From Isoetes taiwanensis (lineage: Eukaryota; Streptophyta; Lycopodiopsida; Isoetales; Isoetaceae), in assembly GCA_021234155.1 (NCBI GenBank), contig JAJEKV010000021.1, positions 18,213,710 to 18,277,709 of the forward strand: DNA of 64,000 nucleotides. The letters are read 5' to 3'. Made by a program: the position numbers and the translations under genes. Positions 32,420 to 42,336 of this stretch are shown here, piece by piece. Position 1 is the first letter of the stretch. Each line of letters opens with the position of its first letter. The notes beneath the pieces were generated by a model. It was not told where the DNA came from, made no database searches, and was given only the letters and a program-made list of their open reading frames with translations.

Positions 32420-33009
32420 GGTAAAGCCACAGAGATCAACTCACATAGCCAAGCTTGTAGTTATCCGCAATGTAATCATGAATGTCCTTTGGCTTGCACA
32501 TGCTAATACGAAGCATTCTGCTGTTCAGTATGTACATGACGTCCCCGTCGTCGTTTATGCAGTTCATGAGAAGCTCATCTTCGTTTTCTGTGGAAGTTAA
32601 GCTTGTCACCTCCCCGGCGGGGTAATAATCCTCCATCTTAAACTTCCCCCTCCCTGTCTGGCCACACAAGTATAGGTACGCATCCGCCGGGTAGCGCTCT
32701 CTGGCTCCCCTGTGGACGTACCACGTCACATCTTTCAGTTCGTAGGTCTGCATCTTCAACGTTTGTGTCTTTGATGGTTGTCCCTTGCTTTTGATGACAA
32801 TCTTGGGGCTGAAAAGGTGCAAAAAGACCCTTTTTACATCAGAAAATTTTTTTAACACAATTTTAAGCAATTTAGCTCTAAGAAAAGTGGCTTAAAGAAC
32901 CCTAAATTCGTGCTATTTTACCCCTTTTTCTCTGGAAACAGACCTTAAAACACAACACCATTGTTCAAATACTATGGTTTCGGACCTCTCTTTAGACATT
33001 CCACACACA

Positions 33010-33279
33010 TTTTAAATTTAGACCATGGAAGTGAAACCACGTTTAAATTTATACCTACAGAGAAGACAATTGTTTGCTTTTATGGCCTTGCAGTATAAAT
33101 TTATACCGCAAGTGTTTACGAACTGTTTCTTTTAGCGACTGTGGTCTCCCATGGTATAAATTTATACCGAGAGGGCTCTGGAACAGTATAAATTTATACT
33201 GCCAGTGCTCGGACGATATAAATTTATACCGTTGCAGAACACTCGCGGTATAAATTTATACCGAAAGAGCACCTTTGAC
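33010..33279. repeat. Palindrome array V, upstream of the methyltransferase-like gene
   Basis: Exact units start at 33,093, 33,154, 33,186 and 33,248; degenerate ones at 33,010, 33,041 and 33,216. The four units from 33,154 to 33,261 are exactly symmetric in position about 33,207.5, and their outer spacers (cgagagggctctggaaca and the complement of cgttgcagaacactcgcg) match at about two-thirds of positions. The array ends TTTGAC at 33,279, where Helitron coding sequence begins. It lies about 250 bp or less upstream of the gene's first visible exon and could include its promoter (inference). Confidence 0.9.
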
Positions 33280-34302
33280 ATCCCAAAAATGAGGAGAGCA
33301 GTATAATGTCGTTTCGATCGTCATTCTCACGTTCCGAATAATCCTCATCATATTGCACTCTGCGATTGCGAAATGCCGGTGTCCTAAAATAATTCAATCG
33401 AGCATCTTCAACTCTTGAATACATGTCAACCAAGTATTCTTCGCATAAACGACCTAATTGGAGAAACCGTTCTTCATGCAACAATCTAGTCCTATACCAT
33501 TGTAATTGTGTAAGACCATATTCATTTCTAAGTCCCCAACCCAAAGTGCCATGTGGGAATAAGAGAGGATATTGTAATGGTTCATACATAGGATCAAGAA
33601 TGTTCATGAAGGTTGGCTCACCTTCATTTTGTACCCAAAATCCTGCAACTCGTATGCGTAATCTACCGGCCGTGTTGTTAACATCCACGATAGCTGCAAT
33701 TTCATTGCTTGCAACCGCCTCCCTCAATTGTTATGTATGCCGATGGCAAGCCCATACTTCCCATGGTTCGGAGGTTCCGAATAAATGGGTTTACTTGATC
33801 GAGGATTGAGCCAATAATTGCCACCCACTGAAATGGCACGTTTTGGTTTCGTGCCCGTGTGTATCGTTCCGATTCATCGTAGATATACCAATGCATAGGA
33901 TGTCCCGATTCGCAATGGGGACGAACCGATGGTAAGTTCGACCAAAGAATAGTCACCGAGCGAAGGAAAATCTAAATTTACAAATCCACCACTCACTCCA
34001 AGCACACTAAAGCAAAATAGATTGTTCACTTTTCTTGATAGCTCAGCAAATCCTGGCATGGTGTAAAGGTTTTGTAGTACCATAGGCAATGATGGTAAAG
34101 GTGGTAGCAACCATCTCCCTTTGTTACAACAGAATCCATCGTGCTCAAGGTTGAGCAATGGGATTTGACAATATGTACATTGTTTATTCCATGTACACAT
34201 TACATAACTTCGATGAATGGCTAAATTCATTTGTCGAGCTTGCGCCTGCCAATGGGCCGAAGCAGGTAGCATTATTTCCAATAAATTATTATCTTCCTGC
34301 AT
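33280..34302 (-). pseudogene. Helitron protein, N-terminal half (zinc-binding and Helitron_like_N)
   Basis: Three frames read in order on the minus strand. First comes CTYCQIPLLNLEHDGFCC with KGRWLLPPLPSLP, the Cys-rich N-terminal region; then GHPMHWYIYDESERYTRARN; then EPLQYPLLFPHGTLGW and WYRTRLLHEERFLQLGRLCE followed by EYLVDMYSRVEDARLNY, the Helitron_like_N domain. The frame stops at IILLSSFLG, which in intact proteins leads directly into the Rep nuclease core. At that point the palindrome array begins. Two frameshifts (about 33,715 and 33,910) make this a pseudogene. Confidence 0.85.
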
Positions 34303-35082
34303 GTTTGTCTGGTTGGATAATGCAATATGATTTGATATGCATATCTTGGATCTTTGTCTACTATGGATTTAGACTGTGATCGTCCAGAACGTTCTCTAGC
34401 CCTTTCTCGCATTCTAAACCTATCTCGTTGAGGAAGCTCTGCATAGCATTCTGCCCGTCTTTGTAGTATGCTACTTCTATCCTCCTCAGACAAATTTGCA
34501 TAGCGTTCTACCTCTCTTTCCCGGATTCTCACTCTATGTTCTTAGATAAATTTCTATAGCATTCTATATTTCTTTTGTCGTATCCCATCTCTCTCCTCCC
34601 GGGCAAGTTTGCATATCGTTGTCTTTGCTCTTTCAGTATTCTATATATGCCTTCCTCAGGGAGGTTCGCATATCGTTTTGCCGCTCTCTCTAGAATTCTA
34701 TCTCTTTCCTCGTCGGGCAAGTTTGCATAACGCTCTGCCGCTCTCTGTCGTAGTCTGTTTTTGTCCTCCTCCGCCAAGTTTGCATATCGTTCTGCCGCTC
34801 TTTGTAGAATTCTCCCTCTCTCCTCCTCGTTTAGGTTTTTATAATGCTCTCTCTCTCTCTCGTCTTATGCTCTCCCTATCATTTGAGGTTGATTGGTATC
34901 TGGTTCTCTTCTTCTACATTGTGCCCTCTCCCTATCATCCTCCGATAATTTTGCGTATCGTTCTCTAGCTCTTTGTCGATCTCTCTCTCTCTATATCTCT
35001 CTAATACAGTTCTATCATTATCATCCATGTTTTGTTTTTCTACCTTATCTAAGTGATATTTAATAACTCGCTGTATCGACAC
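34272..35082 (-). pseudogene. Charged 19-residue repeats at the Helitron N-terminus
   Basis: On the minus strand a 57-bp unit repeats roughly ten times, encoding variants of RYANLPEEERDRILERAAE, for example RYANLPDEERDRILERAAK. High Arg/Glu content and the heptad-like pattern suggest a long charged helix. Units are split over three frames by small indels and one TAG. Similar Arg-rich repeats precede the zinc-binding region in some large Helitron proteins (recollection). The register is 19 residues, not the 23 of STPR repeats. The opposite strand reads as a spurious hydrophobic frame. Confidence 0.7.
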
Positions 35083-35099
35083 ATCCAGACGCAGTTAAA

Positions 35100-36550
35100 A
35101 CAACATGAGAACGTAGTTTACCCGATTTCGCTTTCGTTTCCTATTTGCTTCGCACTATTGGAGATCACCTTTCTTAAGAACTGAAATATGAAACAAACGT
35201 GTTAATGCACTTGCTAAATCCCTTACATTTAAGAAAGCTAAATTTCCAGCCACCAAAATTTTTATGAGAATTTGCCTAATTAATTTTTTGGTTAGTATTT
35301 AAGATTGTTGGCAAAGTTTAGATACTCTAGATATTTTATGAAAACATTTAAGGCTAGCCTTTTTTATCTATTTTTAATGCCTTAGCAACCATTGAAAATT
35401 TAACTAGTTTCTATCTTCAAGCAGATATGATGAACTCACAACAACAATCAGGACAGATGCGCAACTCCACCAAGGCAAATTTAGTATATTCTCGAGTAAA
35501 GATATCAGTGAAAAGATATACATTCTAGATATTTTCCTCGGGCAAAAACATCTTTACGAATAGACTTACGAATAGACCTACGCAGAAAGTTGGAGCTCCA
35601 ACAGGAAACATAGTAGGAAAAGGTTTAAAAGTCCTAGAGCACAGAGATCAAGGATGTATAGATTCGAAAAGGTCAATATACTCACAGATTATATTATCTA
35701 CAAAGTTATACACATTATCTCGAAATTTAACTAAAAAAATGGCTTACGTTGTAGGTTGCACCTTGACTCGGCGGTTGGAGTTTTATAGGAGGCTATTGCC
35801 ATGCTCTCTACCAATCCAAAAAATAGAGGTTTCGTCATTTTTTAATTAATTAAAAAAACTAACAAGGCATGTTTTGTCACTTCTAGTGCAAGGGCAAGTA
35901 GTAGATATTTGTCTCTCAAAACTATTATTACGTTGCCTCTAATATGGTTTGGCCCCATGTGCTTTCCATTATCTAAAATATTGTGTAGCAAGGTTCACTT
36001 TTGAGTGGTTGCAGTTGCTCTTGATGCATTAATTTTTGAAGCAGCAGCATCGAAGACATTTCCTAAGCCAAAACATTCCCTTCGCAATAAATTCTTGAAA
36101 AACTTCCTTGCATTCCATCGTCACCATTAAAATCCCTTTTCCATTTGTATAGATTGTGCTTTATAATATTCTGCTTTAGATTATGATCCTTTTAATCGTT
36201 TCGCTCCTAGAAGCTTAATTCTTGAACTTCTTTACATCATCCTTTTATTATTCCAACTTCTTTATTTCATCTCTTTTTTATTCGTTTTGGGTTCATTTCA
36301 GGGAAATGCTGTTTGTTTGATGTATAGTTTATTCAAGCTTCAATTAAGGATGTTGCAATGTTGAGGTCTTGTCTTGAGATTGTGCAGGGGATTGGCAGCC
36401 GAGCCAAGCCAACGCCAATCAAGGGCTAAAATAGTCTTAATGTTGTCGAGAAAACGACCTAAATCAAACATAAGGAGTGGATCTTGGCAAAAATCTTGGG
36501 CGACTTAGACAACTCAACAACTGGTACTAAGGTTCTACATGAACTTATGA
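35100..36550. other. AT-rich DNA without supported genes
   Basis: No frame of note. The region follows the start of the Helitron repeat ORF and probably includes the element's 5' end, but I saw no clear TC terminus. Confidence 0.45.
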
Positions 36551-36687
36551 AGACTAAGAAAAAGTTGGAGAAAGATGCCTAGGGGTGGTTGATATCGGGA
36601 CCCACGATCGCCATACCAACACCGACAAACCTAAGGTGCGATACTGAGCTGGACATCTGCAATGTATGGGGGAAAAGAAATTGGGGA

Positions 36688-36764
36688 CCAATTTCCGGTC
36701 CAGCCGGTGGGGTCCCGCGACCGGCGGTAGCCGGGAGCGGGTCACCGGCTGGACCGGAAATTGG
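36688..36764. repeat. Perfect 22-bp inverted repeat around a GC-rich loop
   Basis: The arms ccaatttccggtccagccgg-tg (36,688-36,709) and its exact complement (36,743-36,764) flank a 33-bp GC-rich loop. The phrase ggtcccgcgaccggcggtag in the loop is itself partly self-complementary. The outer context aaattgggga/gggacccaatttt extends the symmetry imperfectly. The GC content contrasts with the AT-rich surroundings. Confidence 0.9.
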
Positions 36765-37194
36765 GACCCAATTTTTTTTCCCCATCAATATGGAAACAGG
36801 GGAGCAAAATTTCCCCCCTTTTCCCCTGCGGCCATGGCTGCGTTGATGCGCTCAGGAGGCCGCCTGTGCATCCCAGCATGATTTCACTTCGAATGGCGAA
36901 GGCGGTGGCTCGAAGAAAGCTTGCTTAAAGCATCTTTGTCTTGATTTTTGCAGTATTGGTGGTTTTTCTAGCTCTGCAAGCTGATTTTTCTTCCTTAGGT
37001 TTAGCAGTTGCTTCTTTGAGCGAAGTTGGAGTAGTAGATCGAAATAATACAGGTATATATGGATCTTGACGAGTTTTTAGTAAATGTTGAGGAGTTTTTC
37101 ATGAATCTTGCAGGGTGATATGTTTTTTGTCGGCTGATACGGCTATGGTGATGATCTTGAGCGAGGAAATGCAAATGAGACTGGAAAACATGAT

Positions 37195-37488
37195 GTGGTG
37201 TCTCAGAACGTGTGTTTAGCTATGGCGATGAGAGGCAGACCTGTGGCAGTGAGAACATGGCTGCCCGGCTGCGGCCCCAACAAAATGCTAGTTCTGGTGG
37301 CATTTCTTGATGATTCTGGTGATGATTCCTGCTGCAAAGATTCAGGTATTGATTCATCAGTCAGTTTCAAGGAAGAAAAATCGCAAGATCAAGATCATCC
37401 AGCAGATTTTAGGAAGATTATCTTAGTCGATGATGATGATAGTGAGGATAAAGGTCTTAAGCTGAACATTTTGGGGATGAATCTTTAG
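37195..37488 (+). other. Unrecognised frame with acidic C-terminus
   Basis: A 97-codon frame with an Asp/Ser-rich second half (LDDSGDDSCCKDSGIDSS, LVDDDDSEDKG) ends in TAG. No domain is recognised. It could be an exon of a regulatory protein or a chance frame. Several GTTTCAGTGT/AAGTTTCAGTGTAA phrases follow at 37,570-37,645, a small tandem repeat. Confidence 0.2.
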
Positions 37489-38787
37489 ATGCTGTTAACT
37501 CTCCTCCAACGCCGCAAACCCTGTTTTTCATACAACGATCTTTTTAAATACAGTGAAGATACAGTGATCTACAGTGATGTTTTGAATGTGTTTCAGTGTG
37601 TAAGTTTCAGTGTAAATGAAGTTTCAGTTGTAAGTTTCAGTGTAATAAACCAACATGAAAAAAACAGTGAGAAAAACATGAAAACCTGCTAAACCAGTCA
37701 TCCGGAATTGGAAGACCCTACTTCCATTCCGGGTTGTAGGGGGCTGACACGTGTCAGCAGCAGAATGGACGCCAGGGAATAAATGCGACCCTGTTTCCAT
37801 ATTGTACAGCTGCAAGAGAGCCGACAAACTGCAGAAGACTGCAGTCCTTATGTGATCCCTTAAACTGCAAACTGTGATTCTCTCATGTGACCACTTTTCC
37901 CTGTTCCTGTAATATTTTTTTGATCCCTCGGTGCTCCGGTCCCTCGGTGATGGCTATGGCAGGTAGCAAGGCTGCCAGACGGACATCCATAGCCAAGGTT
38001 TCTGTTTAATTCTTAACACAGGAGTTACTGCCCACAGCTTTGGATTAGGATTTTTCTTACTTAGTTTTGCCGGATTTGTCATGAGGAGCTCGCCACTGCA
38101 GCATCACAGACATGATCTGCTTATTTGCACCATGCATTCAGTTGCATGCGGTTCATTGAAGGATGTGAATCTTAGTTCGCAAACAGCCCGTTTGCAAGGA
38201 TTTGGAAGTTGGAGCCTCTTTCCAGGTGCATATGCTTTGGTTTATGGGGCAGAAGAGCTGCAACCAGACCGGTTATGAGCCTTTTGTGCGCTAACAACCG
38301 TGGCCTTACAAAAAGAAATGGCAGGGGATGTAGGGTTTTTTATACAGAATATCTCAGACGGCATAGCCATAGCTCTGCCTTTGCCTACTCGGTTCTCTAG
38401 GCTAGCAAACAACCTGCACGTAGCTTAATCTAATATTGAAGACCAAAATCAGAGAGCTTACCGAAATACGAATCTGTTTAGAAGCCCCTTGCCATAAACG
38501 ATCTGAAGCAGCCCGATTTGAGAGTAGGAGCCGCTTGTGGGCTCTTAAATATGCATGCATTCAAAAACATATGGCAGAGCTGCCGCCAGGATGTGGCATA
38601 GCTGTCTCCAGGCGAATTCCAACAGCAAAAAACAGCCACAAAGATCTGGCAATGTGGCAAGAAAAGCTTGAGCATGGCTGCCATAGCCCGATCAGATCAA
38701 GCTGGAGCGACCGCCAAATGTTTGAAGCGATTGTCGAAAGGAAAAACGTGGCAACAAAAGCGAAACTACGATTGCGGCGGAGAACCA

Positions 38788-38893
38788 TGAAAATAAAAAA
38801 AAAGAAAAAAGACACAATTACATATGTGTTGATATGAAAATAAAAAAAAAGAAAAAAGAAAAATTGTAAACACAATTACATATGTGTTGATAA
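38788..38893. repeat. Tandem duplication, period about 55 bp, A-rich
   Basis: The phrase atgaaaataaaaaaaaagaa followed by a cacaattacatatgtgttgat segment occurs twice in a row. This is a simple local duplication with no evident function. Confidence 0.8.
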
Positions 38894-39224
38894 GAGGTTA
38901 AAAAATGGGATGGGGGATCATTGGATATTTGAGATGTGTAATTGTATCATGTATACTGTATAGAGATATTATAAATTTATAATCAATATAATAATAATAC
39001 AAATGTTTAAAATTTATAAAGATATATAGCAAGAAAAATGACGGGCATTTCTCTATTCCTGGCCTTTCAAATGACGAGTATGTCTTGTAGTTGCCATTCT
39101 CTATGACGGGCGATTGCCCAACTGCGGCCCTTCATTTGCCATACAAAAAAAAAATTCACCTGTTTTGACAGGCAAAAATCCAAAAAACAGGCATGAAAGC
39201 CGTCAAAATCGAGCCCTGGATGCG

Positions 39225-40190
39225 ACCTTTCCATTTTCTCTCCCGTAACCATTACAGGGCAATTACTTTAAGTTATATTATTTACTGGTTAATAAAGCAT
39301 GAAATGGAGGTTATAACCTCTCAAATATAAGGGGCATGCCATGATGTGGCCTCAAAGTGACCTTGGTTCTATATATTTCCGCATCAAAGGGCTTTTGCCA
39401 AAGTGGCTAGATTTTTTACAGAGGACGTCCCTTATCATGTCCGGGTCATCTATCAACACCCTTGCTCATCCCCAAACCATGTCAAATATAATTTGCCATA
39501 CTGTTTGGAGTAGAGCTTAAGCTCAGGCATGACATGATCAACAATATCATGTGTAATTTCACTGAAATCCTTCTCACGTTCTTTTGCTCCTAGATCAAAA
39601 ATCTGCAACATATTGCCAACTACGGGTAGGGGTGGAGGTCCTTTGATGCCTTGTTGCAAGAAACAAGCTGTGACATATCGAGGCATGAGAAAATAATGCT
39701 TGAAAAAGCTCCATAGCTTCCAAGTAAAGAGAATTGAGAGACCACATAGAATCCATGCGGCCATGGTGGTTCTTGATGCAAGACGGCAGATAGGAAACAA
39801 AATAAAACTTTTAAAGGCATTCTGGCAATCTCCCTAACCTTCCATTCGCTATCCTCTAGGATGGAAGCAGCTCCTTCCATGGCAGGGGCCCCGCTACTTA
39901 CTCCACTTGATTTCACGAAAGTATTAGTCCTCCGAAAATTTGCAAAGTACAACAGCTATTGAAAGCCAAAGGCGAACTGGAAAACGATTTTATCCCTTCC
40001 GGCAGTTTGTGCAATGTGTCTAAATATGTACCAACCATGTATCAGTTGAATGGGTGCAAAGTTGAATGGAAATTGAAATGGTAAGCTTGAGGTTGAGAAT
40101 GGAGGAAACGAAATTAACTTGAAAATTGAAATGAAATCTACTACATTGGTACGTTTATCTCCAACAAGTGGCCGAAATCAGAAAGGGTAT
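39225..40190 (-). pseudogene. Truncated copy of the P450 locus (3' end fused to exon 1)
   Basis: From 39,225 to about 39,362 the sequence matches 50,945-51,092 almost exactly, including the last codons and stop of the P450. From about 39,366 to 40,190 it matches 60,070-60,535 and 61,078-61,255, then 61,700-61,830. The copy therefore joins the gene's last exon to its first, lacking everything between. Exon 1 here is intact: a start MAAWILCGLSILFTWKLWSF membrane anchor, then the proline hinge GIKGPPPLPVVGN (about 39,610-39,765). It also lacks two insertions present in the 60-62 kb copy, so it gives an empty-site reference. Confidence 0.8.
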
Positions 40191-40299
40191 TTTTATAACT
40201 TAAGATTTTGCATGGCTCTTGTGCTTATTCATATGCAAATACCGTAGAAGACTATGCTGGCACCCTGGCTTCCAAATAGGGAAATCTAGGGCTCGAATC

Positions 40300-41940
40300 T
40301 ACGCCTGCGTTGGTCAGAACTGGCTATCTTCACGTGGTCAGCAGATGGCCAGGGCACAGATGGCCAGGGCAAGTACATATCCAGGTTTCTGTCAGCCGAC
40401 CTCAGCTACAGGTAAGCCGTCTTTGTTGCTTGTTTTTTTCTGTGATGTCTTTGAAGAGAGCAGCGAGGAATGGGAAGTGTGTTGCCTGCTCTGTGCCTCC
40501 TTCTCTAAGCTCGTTGAAAATTGGGTCTTCTTCTAGAGAGCCTCTCTTGGTCAGGATTGGAGTACCATAGATGTGAGCATGACCTTGGGTCTTTCTGGGC
40601 AAGATGTGCCCACAAGTTTTTATGATGCCCTTGTTGGTTTTTGCAACCAAAGATGTTTGGCTGGAGCCGTGGCCATGGAGTGTGGTGCAAGTGTGGATCA
40701 CTTGCACTGCCAGGCTATTTTTAGAGCCTGGTTCAAGAGCCCCAGGGCGATGAACGCTATAAAGAAGGATTTTAATTGGGCTTCAAAGCCAGCAGGTGTG
40801 ATTTTGGTATGCAAGTCCTCAAGAATAGTCGCCTTTTCTCTCTCCATTTTGACTTCTAGAAAGAGAGTTTAACCCTAGACCATGGATGTGGCCAAATCAA
40901 GTGAAAATTTTTGCTTTTACAAGATGGTGATGGCATGGTGGTTGTGTGAAGTGTGAATAATGTATGAAAGAGAACTTTTGACTAAAAAATTCCTAAGAAT
41001 TTGCTATAGAAAATGAAGACTAGGCATGGAATTTGAAGTAATGTAGAAACTTTTGCATGGAAAAGGGGATGAAGGTTTAAGATAAGTCATGCCAAGAACG
41101 CAATAGAAATACCTCATACCGAAAAACACTCAAGAGATCTTCCAAACTTCAAACTTGCTTTGCTTGAATCACCTTTCCTAGCATACTTGTGTGATCTTTC
41201 ACGAATGTCTAGACCTTGGTCTTCAAGTGTCCACTTCATAATCTCTAGGGATGTGCTCTCCTCAAATCAATGGTGCTTGTGTATTTGTGCTCAAATCAAC
41301 ATGAAGGCATGAGTAAATCAATATGTATCTTGCTCTTCTATGTTGCCATAGCATGGCAGCACTATTCGATCAAACATTGATAATGCCTTCTCATTTAATA
41401 TTTTACTTGAGGTCTAGCAACTTCAAGTATACAAGGCTATAAGCCTACAGACATTAGAGGTGTGTTTATCTATTGTTTTGTGTACACTACAAGCTTTTTT
41501 CTTAACATTCTACTTTCTCTAGTTGCACTTACAAACTTTGCTTATAGGCATGAAGATCTACTCATTCTCATCGCCATTTCACAAAAAGAAAGTGTTAAAA
41601 AGACTGTTTCACACATTGTCCATTTTGCACCATTCGCACATGCATGTGTTTTTGTTTTCGTAAAAACCACTTACATTACATTCTGCCTCCTAATCTAATC
41701 GTGTGTTGACACGTGGCAACAATTCTTTTAAGGAATAGTAGATTTTGCATTCATTTTTCTAGACATTAACCCAATATTTTAAACATTTACTCAACATTCT
41801 GCCACAGAATGTAATGTAAGTGATTTACAAAAAGTTGGACTATGGGAAATATGACATGGAATATTCCAGCATCCAAGAGTTGCAAAACAGATACAACAAA
41901 GAGACAAGCAGTAAAGGCTAAAGTTAATCAAATACAAGAC
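40300..41940 (-). mobile_element. Inverted relative of the 14-15.4 kb LTR/leader
   Basis: The reverse complement of about 40,850-41,760 is highly similar to 14,480-15,370, including the short ORF-free leader and the final TCAAAATGGAGAG. Beyond it (minus strand, 40,870 to 40,400) the copy diverges and carries a frame starting MERKKATILEDLHTKITPAG-like, a possible gag start. A related segment at 43,310-43,480 continues the similarity after an insertion at 41,940-43,310. This is probably a related retroelement, truncated and interrupted. Confidence 0.6.
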
Positions 41941-41980
41941 ATTTATTGCAGCGGCCAAGGCCGCTGCAAACATTTCTTTT
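41935..41980. repeat. Dispersed hairpin repeat, copy 2
   Basis: gacatttattgcagcggcca continues as aggccgctgcaaacatttct: the same hairpin core as at 12.8 and 63.1 kb with slightly different bases. It sits exactly where the LTR-like similarity breaks, so it marks an insertion edge. About 330 bp further a 28-29 base poly-A (42,308-42,336) could be the tail of the same insertion. Confidence 0.75.
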
Positions 41981-42300
41981 GTTCAACTTGTTTTTTAGTT
42001 TGAACTATGATTATGCGAGATAATGTGAGGAAGTCCTAGTGTCAAAGATGCCTAGTTTGAGAGATTGTTCTGTTGTAGCCTTGGTTTGGATCTATGAATT
42101 CTATTTGAGCCATGCATTCTATGCAAAAATGGTAGACTATGGATTTATTGTTTCGCTAGCTAGCCTAAGGGTGGGTTACTAAGCTCCTTCAGGACGAGGG
42201 AGAAGCCACGTACATGATAGCAAGAAGAGAATCGAAGCATTGAGATACCATGGTAGCAAAAGACATTAGCCTTTAGACAATGTGTACCATTGGGTAAGTG

Positions 42301-42307
<7 letters not shown>

Positions 42308-42334
<27 letters not shown>

Positions 42335-42336
42335 TG
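42308..42336. repeat. Poly-A run
   Basis: An uninterrupted A run following gtgaattt. The sequence before it (41,950-42,300) shows no domain. It is consistent with a retroposed short element. Confidence 0.8.

Larger units (their letters stand above)
29247..32808 (-). pseudogene. Multi-exon gene: ParB-like domain plus N4/N6-type DNA methyltransferase domain
   Basis: Six exons with sound splice sites: 32,808-32,445; 32,374-31,420; 31,035-30,800; 30,730-30,592; 30,532-30,169; 29,925-29,247 (about 900 codons). Exon 1 (LKDVTWYVHRGARERYPADA) is unrecognised. Exon 2 has acidic and basic low-complexity, then VVMVDRSQGNQLKDY, YYVLGGTHSYKARKEL and AHIYVGVTDEEAKFIAMSHN, a ParB/sulfiredoxin-like pattern. 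The last exon has KPQRLINNLIQWFSRPGDW then ILDAFSGTGITAICALKQGR, motifs X and I of a beta-class amino-methyltransferase; the catalytic (D/S)PP(Y/W) motif was not seen. The product would bind AdoMet and modify DNA (inference). Breaks: TAA at 31,919, a one-base loss near 30,340, TAG at 29,772 and 29,442; the frame otherwise resumes through to TGA at 29,247. Introns 1, 2 and 5 carry the palindromes. Confidence 0.65.

Noticed and set aside
29247-32808. TAA/TAG read as glutamine (alternative genetic code)
   Set aside because: The P450, hAT remnant and other frames end naturally at TAA or TAG, one stop replaces Trp in the LINE, and a frameshift also breaks this gene; decay explains all of it.
34609-34968. 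Plus-strand hydrophobic frame
   Set aside because: It is the antisense of the 19-residue repeat region of the Helitron protein.
8000-35082. Integrated large DNA virus carrying helicase and methyltransferase
   Set aside because: The helicase and N-terminal pieces are specifically Helitron-like, and no capsid, packaging ATPase or viral polymerase is present. Spliced introns in the methyltransferase-like gene also argue against it.
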